Position numbers and translations under genes: made by a program | Notes under the pieces: generated by a model | The model's database searches: none | What the model saw: the letters and a program-made list of their open reading frames with translations, nothing else | Told to the model about the DNA's origin: nothing | Assembly (NCBI RefSeq): GCF_000512735.1 | Contig: NZ_CP007028.1 | Coordinates: 1,116,001-1,180,000 of the forward strand | DNA: 64,000 nt | Direction of reading: 5' to 3' | Origin: Thermocrinis ruber | GTDB taxonomy: Bacteria > Aquificota > Aquificia > Aquificales > Aquificaceae | Shown: positions 17,277-26,261 of the stretch, piece after piece | How positions within the stretch are numbered: the first letter of the stretch is position 1 | Layout: each line of letters opens with the position of its first letter

Positions 17277-18913
17277 CAGGGCTTTAATTTTTTCTTTAGT
17301 CTCTCTTTTTGTCCCGGCTCACCCCTTTTGCCCTCTTCCAAAAGTTGCCAGGACTTTCTGTAAGCATCCAGTGCTTGGTCTTTTTTGTTTAACTTCATCA
17401 GAACATCTCCTATGTGTTCCCATATTACAGGGTCTTCCTTTTCCTTTTCTAGGGCTTTTAGCAAAAGCTCGTATGCCCTCTGGTATTGTCCTTTATAGTA
17501 AAGTACCCACGCGTAGCTGTCAATGTATGCAGGATTTTCTGGGTCCTTGTTAAGGGCCTTTAGTATGAGCTCTTCTGCCTCTGATAGCCTTGCATCCTCA
17601 TACCACAAAAGGAGGGAGTATCCAAGATGGTTATAGAGCTCAGGGTCATCGGGGTTTAGCTTTATGGCTTCCCTTAGGTTCCTTTCGGCATCTACTATCC
17701 TTCCCAACTTGTCCAAGATGATAGCTTTCAAAAAGTATCCTCTGTAATCCCTGGGGTTTAGCTCTATTGCCTTATCCACAAAGGGCAAGGCTTCTTCGTT
17801 CTTCTCCTGTTCGCTTAGAAGGTTTGCCATAAGCAGATTAAGGTCTGGGTTGTTGGGTTCTAACTCTAAAGCCCTCTTAACCAAAGCCTCAGCCCTCTTG
17901 TAGTCCTTCTGGTCCATATAAGCAACTGCGAGCCTTTCCATGATTTTGGGGTTGTTAGGGTGCTGTTCCAATAGCTTTTCATAAACCTTTAAGGCTTGGT
18001 CTGTTTTTTTGTTGGCTTCAAGGGCTACGCCGTAAGCAAGGGCTACGTCTAAGTTATCGGGCTCTTGAGAGTAAAGCTCCCTTGCCAGCTCCTCCGCCTC
18101 TCTGAAGTCTGAAGTTTTTATTAGAAGGTAAACGTATCTTAGCTTGTAGCCCTTTTCTGGGTAGTAGTCAATGAGTCTTTTATAAACATCCTTAGCGTCC
18201 TGAAAGCGTCCGGTTATTGTGTAAAGGTTTGCAAGCCTTTCAAGGGCGGTGCGGTTGGTGGGTTCCTCCTTCAGCACACTCAAATAAAGACTTTCAGCCT
18301 TTGAAAACTCCTTTTCACCTTCGTAGATGCTTCCCAAGGTGGTAAAGCCTGCCTCAAAAGTCTTTTTTATTTGCAGGGACTTGTTTAAATACTCTATGGC
18401 CTTTTCCTTTTTACCTTCAGTCAGATAAATCCGAGCTAACATATAGTAGGGCAGTGGATTATCAACCGCCAAATTTGCTAACCTTTCCAATACTTCTTTT
18501 GCATCCTGTAGGCGGTTTCTCCTTATGTATTCGTCTGCCAAGAAAATCATGATCTCCTTGGAGTTTGGATTAGCTCTGTAGCCCTCCTCCAAAGCTTCCA
18601 ATGCTCTTTGACGGTCTCCTTTGAGAACATATATGCTGTGAAGCACCAAGTAGGGCTCTTTATCTTGAGGATATTCCCTTTTAAACTTTTCCGCATAAAC
18701 AAGGGCTTCTTGGAATCGTTTCCGTACCGCCAAAAGCCTTATGGTATCCACATACAAGGTGGGAGTGGGAGCCTTCTGCAGAGCCCTAAGGCAGAAGTTG
18801 AGTGCCTCTTGGGGCTTACTCTCTTGCAGATACCTGCAGAAGACATAATCCCTGTATGGATTATAGGCAAAGGCAAAGTATAGAAAAAAAGAGAGAAAAA
18901 ACAAAAGCTTCAT
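17276..18913 (-). CDS. Exported tetratricopeptide-repeat protein
   Basis: 545 aa with a hydrophobic N-terminal signal (LLFFLSFFLYFAFA) and then about 14 tandem TPR units covering nearly the whole length, for example EAGFTTLGSIYEGEKEFSKA and DPELYNHLGYSLLLWYEDAR. TPR superhelices are protein-binding scaffolds, here probably periplasmic or outer-membrane facing. The partner is unknown. The start overlaps the stress-protein stop as ATGA. Confidence 0.85.
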   Translation of the reverse strand: MKLLFFLSFFLYFAFAYNPYRDYVFCRYLQESKPQEALNFCLRALQKAPTPTLYVDTIRLLAVRKRFQEALVYAEKFKREYPQDKEPYLVLHSIYVLKGDRQRALEALEEGYRANPNSKEIMIFLADEYIRRNRLQDAKEVLERLANLAVDNPLPYYMLARIYLTEGKKEKAIEYLNKSLQIKKTFEAGFTTLGSIYEGEKEFSKAESLYLSVLKEEPTNRTALERLANLYTITGRFQDAKDVYKRLIDYYPEKGYKLRYVYLLIKTSDFREAEELARELYSQEPDNLDVALAYGVALEANKKTDQALKVYEKLLEQHPNNPKIMERLAVAYMDQKDYKRAEALVKRALELEPNNPDLNLLMANLLSEQEKNEEALPFVDKAIELNPRDYRGYFLKAIILDKLGRIVDAERNLREAIKLNPDDPELYNHLGYSLLLWYEDARLSEAEELILKALNKDPENPAYIDSYAWVLYYKGQYQRAYELLLKALEKEKEDPVIWEHIGDVLMKLNKKDQALDAYRKSWQLLEEGKRGEPGQKERLKKKLKP

Positions 18914-19791
18914 GAGGGCATACCTTTATGGATTAGCACAGGAACTTCCACCCTTCTGAGAACCTGAGAGGATGTGCTACCAAGTAGCACACGCTTGAGA
19001 CCCGAAAGTCCTCTACTGCCCATTACCAAAAGGTCGTAATCGCCCTCCTTTACAAACTCCAATATGCCATCGACGGTATTACTGTGCTTTTTCACCACAA
19101 GCTCTGCCTTCCATCCCTTTTCCTTAGCCCTTTCCAAAAGGGAATTGAGATAATTAATTTTCTCCTCTTCTATCTTTTTGACTAGCCCTTCCGTTAGGGC
19201 GTCCACCATAGGCAGTTCTATGGTTTCCTCCACATGCAAAAGGGTCAGCTTTCTATCCTCCTCTGGCGGAATTAAGTTAAGGAAAAATTCAAAGGCAGAT
19301 TGGGCATGCTTTGAAAGGTCGTGGGCAAGGCATACCTTTTTAAAGCTCTCTGGGGCTTTTCCCTTCAAGACCAAAAGGGGCTTGTGGCAATACCTTGCCA
19401 CCCTCTCAGAAGTAGAACCTACCAAAATCCTCTCCACCAAGCCCTTGCTGTGGCTTCCCAAGATTATAAGGTCTGCTATATCTTCCTTTGCCAATATAAC
19501 CTCTGACGGCTCTCCTACATCCACCACCACCTCCACGGACAGTTCCGCTAAGAAATCCCTCAGGGCTTCAAGGCGCCTTTTGGCGGATTCAATGCTTTGG
19601 GCTTCTAACTCTGCCAATTTGGAAAGGTCAATGGGACTAATTCCAAAGCTCTCAGGGTATGGAAGGTAGATAAGAGGAGATACCGCGTGCAGCAGGATCA
19701 CGCTGGCGTTGTGTTTAAGGGCTAAGAATTTGGCTACTTTCAAGAGAGGGTTCGTTATGTCAGTAAAATCCACGGGAACTAAAAATTTCAT
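18910..19791 (-). CDS. Tandem universal stress protein (two UspA domains)
   Basis: 293 aa made of two UspA folds. Domain 1 (about 1-145) starts KFLVPVDFTD and ends with the ATP-binding pattern LGSHSKGLVERILVGSTSE. Domain 2 (about 150-293) has MGSRGLSGLKRVLLGSTSSQ. Both retain the G-x2-G-x9-G-S/T nucleotide signature, so ATP binding is likely. The frame stays open upstream into suhB, but the ATG at 19791 with GGGAG upstream is the proper start. Confidence 0.88.
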   Translation of the reverse strand: MKFLVPVDFTDITNPLLKVAKFLALKHNASVILLHAVSPLIYLPYPESFGISPIDLSKLAELEAQSIESAKRRLEALRDFLAELSVEVVVDVGEPSEVILAKEDIADLIILGSHSKGLVERILVGSTSERVARYCHKPLLVLKGKAPESFKKVCLAHDLSKHAQSAFEFFLNLIPPEEDRKLTLLHVEETIELPMVDALTEGLVKKIEEEKINYLNSLLERAKEKGWKAELVVKKHSNTVDGILEFVKEGDYDLLVMGSRGLSGLKRVLLGSTSSQVLRRVEVPVLIHKGMPS

Positions 19792-19793
19792 TT

Positions 19794-20576
19794 TCACACT
19801 CCCAGTTTTAATTTTACCACCTCCCATAGATAAGGAAAGAGGTTTGGAGTGCCCGCCACAACGTCTGTACCGTTGTTTAAACCCTTTGTAAGCTCCGCTA
19901 TACCTCCAGCTTCTTTCACGATAACCACTCCCGCAACCACGTCCCAAGGGTTCAACTCAAACTCAATAAGCCCGTCAAAAACTCCCTCCGCCAAAAGGCA
20001 CAGATCTACTGCTGCCGCACCCGGTCTTCTCATAGACCCTACCTTTTCAAAAACCTCCTTAAAGATCTCCCAGTAAAGGTTTAAATCCCTCTTTGCCCTG
20101 GAGGGAAAACCATAAGAGACAGACATTCTTCGCATTTCTTCCCTTGTGCTCACCTGGATTCTTTTGCCATCTTTGTAGGCACCAAGCCCCTCTCCCGCAT
20201 AATAGAGACTGTTAAAGTAAGGGAGATAGACCGCACCCACGACGGGTTTTCCTTCCAACACCAAACCCACCGACACACCAAATATGGGAAAACCACACAA
20301 AAAGTTTTTTGTGCCATCCAGGGGGTCTATATACCAGACCGCCTCTCCAAAGGTAGATCCTCCGTCTTCCTCTCCTACCACCGAGTGACTGGGGAAGTGC
20401 TTTAGTATGTAATCTCTTATTCTCTCCTCCGCTTTCTTGTCTGCCTCGCTTACCACATCCTTTTCGCCCTTGAAATAAACCTGGTTAGATAGAAGTTTGC
20501 GGAAGTACTCCTTTAGCACTAGACCGCCAATCAAAGAAGCTTCCTTTGCCACCTGAAGAAATTTTTCTGAGTTCAT
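19794..20576 (-). CDS. suhB: Inositol-1-monophosphatase family phosphatase
   Basis: A 260-aa Mg2+-dependent phosphatase. Metal-site motifs are visible: SVVGEEDGG, WYIDPLDGTKNF and NPWDVVAGVVIVKEAGG. The family hydrolyses inositol monophosphate and often fructose-1,6-bisphosphate. An inositol-3-phosphate synthase is encoded at 40734, so an inositol role is plausible. First gene of the suhB-usp-TPR-lptF operon, divergent from murD. A TTG just upstream of the ATG is an alternative start. Confidence 0.9.
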   Translation of the reverse strand: MNSEKFLQVAKEASLIGGLVLKEYFRKLLSNQVYFKGEKDVVSEADKKAEERIRDYILKHFPSHSVVGEEDGGSTFGEAVWYIDPLDGTKNFLCGFPIFGVSVGLVLEGKPVVGAVYLPYFNSLYYAGEGLGAYKDGKRIQVSTREEMRRMSVSYGFPSRAKRDLNLYWEIFKEVFEKVGSMRRPGAAAVDLCLLAEGVFDGLIEFELNPWDVVAGVVIVKEAGGIAELTKGLNNGTDVVAGTPNLFPYLWEVVKLKLGV

Positions 20577-20586
20577 CAAAGTAAAA

Positions 20587-20592
20587 TATTAT
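20587..20592. promoter_or_regulatory. Shared -10 region between suhB and murD
   Basis: TATTAT on the plus strand ends 7 bases before the murD ATG. The overlapping AATATTAT palindromic core can also serve the divergent suhB. No SD precedes either gene. Confidence 0.4.
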
Positions 20593-20599
20593 CACACCC

Positions 20600-21841
20600 A
20601 TGAAAAGGGTCCTAGTTTGGGGCTTAGGAGTAAGCGGAAGGTCCGCCATTGAACTTTTAAAGAGTAAAGGTATTGAGGTTTATTGGGGTGATGATAAAGA
20701 CAAGGTGGATTTTAGGGAGTTTTTGGGGGTTGTGGATACGGTGGTTCTATCACCGGGTATTCCCCCAAGCCATCCCCTTTGGATGGAAGCACAAAAAAAG
20801 GGCATAGAAGTTATCGGAGAGTTGGAGTTAGCATGGAAGTTCTTTGAGGGAAGGGCAATAGCCATCACGGGCACTGATGGGAAATCCACAACAACCAGGC
20901 TAACCTACCTTATGCTGAGCTCTTATTTTGACAACGTGGGAGAGGGTGGAAACATTGGCGTTCCCTTTTCGGATATAGTCTTAAAAAACCCAAAGAGCTT
21001 GGCGGTATTAGAGGTTTCTTCCTTTCAGGGTAAAACCTTAAACACCTTCCGCCCTGTGGGTGGAGTCTTTTTGAACTTCTCTCCAGACCACTTAGATTGG
21101 CATCCTACCCTAGAAGATTATCTCCATAGTAAATACAACATCTTTGCAAGGCAAACGGAAGAGGATTTTATAGTGCTAAACGAGTTCCAAAAGGAAGTGG
21201 CAGAAACACCCACAAGGGCGCAAAAGATTTTTATAGGACAGAGGGATGCCTTCATCAAGGATGGCAAAGCCTACCTTTTTGGGGAACCGCTCTTTGAGTT
21301 GGAAAAACTCAAGCTCTTTGGTCTTCATAACGCATACAATCTTCTGTTTGCCTCCGCCATAGCAAAGAGGATGGGGGTGCCCACAGAGAACATCCGGGAG
21401 GTTGCCTACACTTTCAGAGGACTTCCCCACCGTTTAGAGTATGTGGGAGAGATAAGGGGTGTAAAGGTTTATAACGACTCTAAGGCTACTACACCTCATG
21501 CCCTTCAGTCTGCCTTGGAAAGTATGCCCGATGGCAAGGTTATTCTCATCGCAGGAGGAAAGAATAAGGGATTTAACTTTGAGGAACTCCTACCGCTGGT
21601 TAAGAAAAAGACAAAGGCTTGCCTTTTGATAGGAGAGGCAAAGGAGAAAATGGCAAAGGCTTGGAACGAGGGTTATCTCTGCAACGGACTTGAGGATGCG
21701 GTAGAAAAGGCCTTTGAGTTGGCAAAGGAAGGGGACATTATCCTCTTTTCGCCCGCCTGTGCATCCTTTGATATGTTTAAGGATTATAAAGAGAGGGGAG
21801 AAGCCTTTAAAAGGCTCGTATTGAGCTATGTTGAGGAGTAG
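20600..21841 (+). CDS. murD: UDP-N-acetylmuramoylalanine--D-glutamate ligase
   Basis: A 413-aa Mur ligase that adds D-Glu to UDP-MurNAc-L-Ala. The N-terminal domain binds the substrate (VWGLGVSGRSAIELL). The ATP loop is ITGTDGKSTTTRL. The central domain has LEVSSFQGKTL and LNFSPDHLDWHPTLEDY. The C-terminal domain has YNDSKATTPHALQSAL and ILIAGGKNKGF. It stands alone, away from the murB-ftsZ cluster. Confidence 0.95.
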   Translation: MKRVLVWGLGVSGRSAIELLKSKGIEVYWGDDKDKVDFREFLGVVDTVVLSPGIPPSHPLWMEAQKKGIEVIGELELAWKFFEGRAIAITGTDGKSTTTRLTYLMLSSYFDNVGEGGNIGVPFSDIVLKNPKSLAVLEVSSFQGKTLNTFRPVGGVFLNFSPDHLDWHPTLEDYLHSKYNIFARQTEEDFIVLNEFQKEVAETPTRAQKIFIGQRDAFIKDGKAYLFGEPLFELEKLKLFGLHNAYNLLFASAIAKRMGVPTENIREVAYTFRGLPHRLEYVGEIRGVKVYNDSKATTPHALQSALESMPDGKVILIAGGKNKGFNFEELLPLVKKKTKACLLIGEAKEKMAKAWNEGYLCNGLEDAVEKAFELAKEGDIILFSPACASFDMFKDYKERGEAFKRLVLSYVEE

Positions 21842-21866
21842 TTTACCATAAGATCTCCTTTTGATA

Positions 21867-21875
21867 TGGTATAAT
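21867..21875 (+). promoter_or_regulatory. Extended -10 promoter of rplM-rpsI-argC
   Basis: TGGTATAAT ending 34 bases before the rplM ATG; the leader contains GGAGAGGTG. Same extended -10 form as rpsT and rpmI. Confidence 0.6.
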
Positions 21876-21909
21876 AAATACCTTAAAATCACTTTGGAGA
21901 GGTGAAAGG

Positions 21910-22344
21910 ATGAAGACTTACAGGGTAAGACCTGAGGATGTGGTCAGAAACTGGTGGCTGATAGATGCAGAAGGCAAAATTCTTGGAAGGCTTGCCAGTG
22001 AGGTGGCAAAGCTTTTGAGGGGCAAGCACAAGGTCTATTATCAGCCGGATGTTGATTGTGGAGATTTTGTGGTGATAATAAACGCAGAGAAAATAAGGGT
22101 TACTGGCGACAAGCTAGAAAAGAAGATCTACCATTTCCACACCAACTATCCAGGCGGACACAAAGAGAGGACCCTACGGTGGATGTTGGAGAACAAGCCA
22201 GAGGAAGTGATAAGGCTTGCGGTTAAGCGTATGCTCCCTAAAAACAAATTGGGGCACAGAATGCTAAAAAGGCTTAAGATAGTGGTAGGACCTAACCATC
22301 CCTATCAAGCTCAAAAACCACAGCCCTTGGAGGTTAAAGCATGA
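21910..22344 (+). CDS. rplM: 50S ribosomal protein L13
   Basis: 144 aa, the normal length. Signature segments: WWLIDAEGKILGRLASEVAKLLRGKHK, split here as the conserved N-terminus, and KMYHFHTNYPGG-like IYHFHTNYPGG and AVKRMLPKNKLGHRML. L13 is an early assembly protein of the large subunit. It overlaps rpsI by 4 bases (ATGA), the universal L13-S9 pair. Confidence 0.96.
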   Translation: MKTYRVRPEDVVRNWWLIDAEGKILGRLASEVAKLLRGKHKVYYQPDVDCGDFVVIINAEKIRVTGDKLEKKIYHFHTNYPGGHKERTLRWMLENKPEEVIRLAVKRMLPKNKLGHRMLKRLKIVVGPNHPYQAQKPQPLEVKA

Positions 22345-22781
22345 TAAAGCAGTTAAAGGACTTTAAGATAGGTCCTGACAATGCCTTCTATGGTACCGGC
22401 AGGAGAAAGGAAAGCATAGCCCGGGTTTGGTTGGTCAAAGATACAAACAAACAAATAGTTAAGGCGAAGGACAGTGGCAAAGAGTTTGACCTGAGGGAGT
22501 ATCTTCAGAGGGAGACCCTTTATAGAAAGGTAATGTTCCCTCTAAAGCTAACTGGTTTGGAGGATAAGTTTGGTATATATGCCACCGTTGAGGGTGGAGG
22601 TATATCTGGGCAAGCGGAAGCCATAATGTATGGAATCGCCAAAGCCCTTCTGAAATATGACCCAGAGCTCAGACAAACGCTAAAGAAGGCTGGTCTGTTG
22701 ACACGGGACGCAAGGGAGAAGGAGCGCAAGAAGTATGGCTTGATGAAAGCAAGGAAAGGCTACAGGTGGAGCAAGAGATAA
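22341..22781 (+). CDS. rpsI: 30S ribosomal protein S9
   Basis: 146 aa. The core starts FYGTGRRKESIARVWL and ends KYGLMKARKGYRWSKR, the tail that reaches the P-site tRNA. About 15 extra residues precede the usual start (IKQLKDFKIGPDNA). Translation is coupled to rplM by an ATGA overlap. Confidence 0.95.
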   Translation: MIKQLKDFKIGPDNAFYGTGRRKESIARVWLVKDTNKQIVKAKDSGKEFDLREYLQRETLYRKVMFPLKLTGLEDKFGIYATVEGGGISGQAEAIMYGIAKALLKYDPELRQTLKKAGLLTRDAREKERKKYGLMKARKGYRWSKR

Positions 22782-23788
22782 TCAAAGTTGCCATATACGG
22801 AGCCACCGGATACACCGGTGTAGAGCTTTTAAGACTACTTCAAAACCACCCTAAGGTAAAGGTTTCTGCCCTGATCTCTCAGTCCCAAGCTGGCAAAAGG
22901 CTAAGAGATGTCTTCCCTTTCTTTTACGGAGAACTTGGAAACTTAACACTTACAGAGGAACCAAAAGAGGACTATGAAGTAGCCTTTCTGTGCTTGCCCC
23001 ACGAAGGTTCTTTGGAGTTGGTGCCCAAGCTTTTGGAAGAAGGTAAAAAGGTAATAGACCTCTCCGGTGCCTACAGGTTAAAGGATCCTTCCCTTTATCC
23101 CCACTATTATTCCTTTGAGCACAAACATCCAGAGCTTCTGGAAAAGGCAGTCTATGGCCTGCCAGAGATATACAGGGAGAGGATAAAAGGCGCAAGCTTG
23201 ATCGCCAACCCAGGATGTTATCCTACCTCCGTGCTTTTGGCAATCTATCCACTTCTAAAGGAAGGTATAAAGATAGAAAAAATTGTCATCACCTCCCTTT
23301 CGGGTGTGTCTGGTGCAGGAAGAAAACCTGTACAGCATTTTCACTTTCCTGAAATGTTTGGCGACTTTTTTGCTTACTCTTTGGAAAAACACAGACATGT
23401 ACCAGAGATGGAGGGGGTTATCAAGGACCTTTATGGAATAAATGTACCGTTGAGGTTTTCACCGATAGTTGTGCCTACCTCAAGGGGAATGCTTTCAAGT
23501 GTAAGCGTATTCTGCGAGAAGATAGAGCCAAGGGAACTTTACATGGAAACCTACAGAGAGGAACCCTTTGTGAAAGTTGCCTCTGAGCCACCCCACACGA
23601 AGTGGGTGGTTGGTACCAATCTTTGCTTTGTTTACCCCTTATGGGACCACCGAGTTGGTTGTTTGCAGGTGGTATCTGTTATTGATAACTTAGGCAAAGG
23701 TGCCTCCTCCCAGGCAATCCAGAACTTTAACTTAATGATGGGCTTTGAGGAAACTATTGGCTTGAACCTTAGCCTAAACTTTCCTTGA
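22766..23788 (+). CDS. argC: N-acetyl-gamma-glutamyl-phosphate reductase
   Basis: A 340-aa NADPH-dependent enzyme of arginine synthesis. The Rossmann motif is VAIYGATGYTGVELLRLL and the catalytic cysteine is in IANPGCYPTSVLLAIYPL. The start is GTG, within the last codons of rpsI (16-base overlap), since no ATG lies near the conserved N-terminus. Expression with ribosomal proteins ties arginine synthesis to growth. Confidence 0.94.
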   Translation: MEQEIIKVAIYGATGYTGVELLRLLQNHPKVKVSALISQSQAGKRLRDVFPFFYGELGNLTLTEEPKEDYEVAFLCLPHEGSLELVPKLLEEGKKVIDLSGAYRLKDPSLYPHYYSFEHKHPELLEKAVYGLPEIYRERIKGASLIANPGCYPTSVLLAIYPLLKEGIKIEKIVITSLSGVSGAGRKPVQHFHFPEMFGDFFAYSLEKHRHVPEMEGVIKDLYGINVPLRFSPIVVPTSRGMLSSVSVFCEKIEPRELYMETYREEPFVKVASEPPHTKWVVGTNLCFVYPLWDHRVGCLQVVSVIDNLGKGASSQAIQNFNLMMGFEETIGLNLSLNFP

Positions 23789-24337
23789 TTAGCGTGTAAG
23801 ATTAGCTTTGATAATCCCAAATAGAGTAAGAAGTGCGCTTTTAACACTTTCTTTGTCTATAGCGGAGACTGGAATAACGGGAATACCCTCCTCCTCATCT
23901 ATATCAAGGGCTATTCGGATATCCTCAGGGCTCCAGGCGTTGGGTAGGTCTTGCTTGTTCGCACCAACCACCATAGGAACAGGAAACCTTGATTGAAAGA
24001 AGTTTATAATCTTTCTTGCTTCATGGAATGTTGTCGGGTCTGTGCTATCCACCAACACTATAACTCCCAAAGCCCCCTCACCTAAGATTTCCCACATGAA
24101 ATCAAAACGGAACTGTCCGGGGGTACCAAAAAGATACAGTTCATGTTCATCATCTATGCGAATCTTTCCAAAGTCCATTGCAACAGTTGTATAATCCTTC
24201 ACCCGCTTTTCGCCTGAATGCTGGACTCTTTTCTCAGTTTTAACAGTTTTAATCTCACTAACTGTGTTTATGAACTGAGTTTTTCCTGCTGCGAAGGGTC
24301 CAGCTATAACGACTTTGATCTTCTTTATTTGCTTCAT
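23789..24337 (-). CDS. Small Ras-like GTPase (MglA-related)
   Basis: A 182-aa single-domain GTPase. G1 is AGPFAAGKTQFIN, the switch/G3 region is FGTPGQFRFDFMWEIL, G4 is GANKQDL and G5 is VSAID. The GTPG instead of DTPG/DxxG and the FAAGKT loop are typical of the bacterial MglA/Rup-like family. Such GTPases work with Roadblock/LC7 partners in polarity, gliding, or signalling. Both a Roadblock and a PATAN protein are directly upstream; overlap with the latter is 4 bases (ATGA). Confidence 0.85.
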   Translation of the reverse strand: MKQIKKIKVVIAGPFAAGKTQFINTVSEIKTVKTEKRVQHSGEKRVKDYTTVAMDFGKIRIDDEHELYLFGTPGQFRFDFMWEILGEGALGVIVLVDSTDPTTFHEARKIINFFQSRFPVPMVVGANKQDLPNAWSPEDIRIALDIDEEEGIPVIPVSAIDKESVKSALLTLFGIIKANLTR

Positions 24338-25029
24338 AGCGATTTTATCCTCTCTATTATTTTTGCAAGAAGTTCAAGAGTTATGGATGCTTGTTTTTGT
24401 TTAACTTCCTTCTTCTTACGCCTTATCAAACCCAGAGCTAAAAAGGCATACAGTGCTCTGTCTACAAGTAAAGTGTCCTTATTGACCATTTGCCTTATCT
24501 GCAGGACCGTCCTTTCGCCATCAATCAAGGAAAGAATATGCTCTTCCATTTGGTTCAGTTTTGCCTTCTGCAAGACTTCTTCCTTACCGGGGACCCTCTC
24601 AAAAAGTAACATTTCGTCCGATATTTTCCTTTCAACCTCCTCTGGAGTTAAATTACGCGATGCAAGAACTATAAGCTCCTCTATTGGATACACCACCGGA
24701 TATTCCCTTCCGTATTTTATGAACCCCGGCATAAAGGAAAAAATGCCCTCCTTCATATTCAGTCGTGAAATTAGGAAGCGCTCTATTGTTTTTGGTAAGC
24801 TCTCCGCGTTCATACGCAATTTGCTGAGCAAAAGGTCAAAATCCCTATCTGCGTAAACTCTATAAACCTTATCTATGGGTCTCGCAAAAACAATCTCTCC
24901 ATCCTTTACATAATAGGCACAGGTTAGGTCTTTCCACTCTACAAAAAGAATTCCACTCTTCCTATCCCTCCCAATTACCTGGAAAATATCCACAAAGTTA
25001 AAATTTCTTAGGTCCCCGGTCAGAGCCAT
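24334..25029 (-). CDS. PATAN-type (DUF4388) protein
   Basis: 231 aa. The N-terminus MALTGDLRNFNFVDIFQVI, then RKSGILFVEW and YYVKDGEIVFARP, matches the PATAN/DUF4388 domain. That domain is common in bacterial small-GTPase and two-component systems as a protein interaction module. The C-terminal half (about 130-215) looks like a winged-helix (LSLIDGERTVLQIRQMV, ALYAFLALGLIRRKK). DNA binding is possible but not shown. It is between the Roadblock and GTPase genes, 6 bases and -4 bases away. Confidence 0.75.
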   Translation of the reverse strand: MALTGDLRNFNFVDIFQVIGRDRKSGILFVEWKDLTCAYYVKDGEIVFARPIDKVYRVYADRDFDLLLSKLRMNAESLPKTIERFLISRLNMKEGIFSFMPGFIKYGREYPVVYPIEELIVLASRNLTPEEVERKISDEMLLFERVPGKEEVLQKAKLNQMEEHILSLIDGERTVLQIRQMVNKDTLLVDRALYAFLALGLIRRKKKEVKQKQASITLELLAKIIERIKSL

Positions 25030-25035
25030 AATACT

Positions 25036-25389
25036 TTAAAAGAGTTGCTTAAGTTTCTCTTGAGCCTTCTTGATCTCCATAAGAAGGAGACCCAGCTTGG
25101 CGTTGTTGTCCGCCAGGACCACCATCACCGCATCAGTTCCAACCCCGGTCAGTATAACATACCCGTCGCTACCTTTTATGGTGATTTGCTCTAGGGCTCC
25201 CTTAGCCAGCTCCTCAGCCACCCTCTCACCCAATGACAAAATGGCAGCGCTCATAGCTGCTATTCTATCTTCCTCCATACCGGGCTTAAGCACGGAGGAT
25301 ATAGGCAAGCCATCTGCAGATACCAAAGAAGCACCCTCAATCCCTGTGTTTTTAATCAATTCCTGAAGGATCTGTGAATACCTATCCAT
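25036..25389 (-). CDS. Roadblock/LC7-domain protein (MglB-like)
   Basis: 117 aa forming one Roadblock/LC7 fold: GIEGASLVSADGLPISS, IAAMSAAILSLGERVAEEL and GSDGYVILTGVGTDAVMVVLAD. Members act as GTPase-activating or docking partners of MglA-like GTPases. The ATG at 25389 is set by AAGGAGGG upstream. It opens the Roadblock-PATAN-GTPase trio and lies 16 bases after the permease gene. Confidence 0.88.
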   Translation of the reverse strand: MDRYSQILQELIKNTGIEGASLVSADGLPISSVLKPGMEEDRIAAMSAAILSLGERVAEELAKGALEQITIKGSDGYVILTGVGTDAVMVVLADNNAKLGLLLMEIKKAQEKLKQLF

Positions 25390-25405
25390 ATTTCCCTCCT
25401 TGTTA

Positions 25406-26245
25406 TTATTTGAAAAATAGTGTATCATAAACTAACCCGGTTAGTATAGAAAACATAAACCATCCCGCAGAGTATGCAAAAACCACCTTTCTGGGAAGAA
25501 ATGAAAAAAGGGCAAAGATAGTGGGCAAACAAACACCACTACTACCAAGCATAAAGGTTATCGCCTGACCGGTGGTAAAACCCACATCCACCATTGCCCT
25601 TCCTAAAACCACATCCTCACCGGAGCATACATATATAGGCACTGCCACTAAAGAGATAAGAGGATAAGCTAAGGGCGTTTTGGAAAGGCTGGCAGTGAGC
25701 CATGTAGGAGTAAAGGTTTTTATCAGAGACGCTATTGCAATGCCAATGAGTAGATACTTTACCACCGGCAACTGCTCCCTTAAACCTTCTAGAAAGGCGG
25801 ACCTTTTGGAAGAGCTATCTCTTATTTTCATCTGAAGGGTAGGCGGTTTTTTAAAGAAGTATTCAACCGCATAAGCTACCAGCAACGCGTAAGCCAAAGA
25901 ACCCACAAGCCTATAGATGGATACATCCAACCCAAAGAGTCCATAGGTCAATAGCAGAATCACAGGAGACAGAGTAGGTGCAGTTATCAAGAAGGCCAAA
26001 ACGGGACCATAGCCTTTAGAGTAGCTGTTGATAAAGTTAGCAAAGGGTAGCATGGAGCAGGAACACATAGGTGAAACTGCACCCAAAAGGGCTGTAAATA
26101 TAGGTGCGGAACGCCTTTTGGAAAGGAACTTTAGGAAAAGGGAGGGTTTAACCATTGCCTTTAGGAACGCACTAACAAACATGGCTAGCACAAAGAAGGG
26201 AACTATTTCCACAAGATAGGAATAAAAGTTCTTAAAAAATTCCAT
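25406..26245 (-). CDS. Predicted permease (UPF0718/DUF318, ArsP-like)
   Basis: A 279-aa polytopic membrane protein with about 8 helices in two similar halves. Each half has the family hallmark: SPMCSCSMLPFA in the first and AVPIYVCSGEDVVLGRAMVDVG in the second. Relatives include ArsP exporters of organoarsenicals and redox-linked permeases. Substrate is unknown here. It lies 16 bases after copA, suggesting a metal or metalloid role. Confidence 0.75.
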   Translation of the reverse strand: MEFFKNFYSYLVEIVPFFVLAMFVSAFLKAMVKPSLFLKFLSKRRSAPIFTALLGAVSPMCSCSMLPFANFINSYSKGYGPVLAFLITAPTLSPVILLLTYGLFGLDVSIYRLVGSLAYALLVAYAVEYFFKKPPTLQMKIRDSSSKRSAFLEGLREQLPVVKYLLIGIAIASLIKTFTPTWLTASLSKTPLAYPLISLVAVPIYVCSGEDVVLGRAMVDVGFTTGQAITFMLGSSGVCLPTIFALFSFLPRKVVFAYSAGWFMFSILTGLVYDTLFFK

Positions 26246-26261
26246 AGTCCTAGATATTAAT

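Noticed and set aside
19792-19947. N-terminal extension of the universal stress protein
   Set aside because: The extra 50 residues lie in another frame of suhB and match no Usp; ATG 19791 has an SD.
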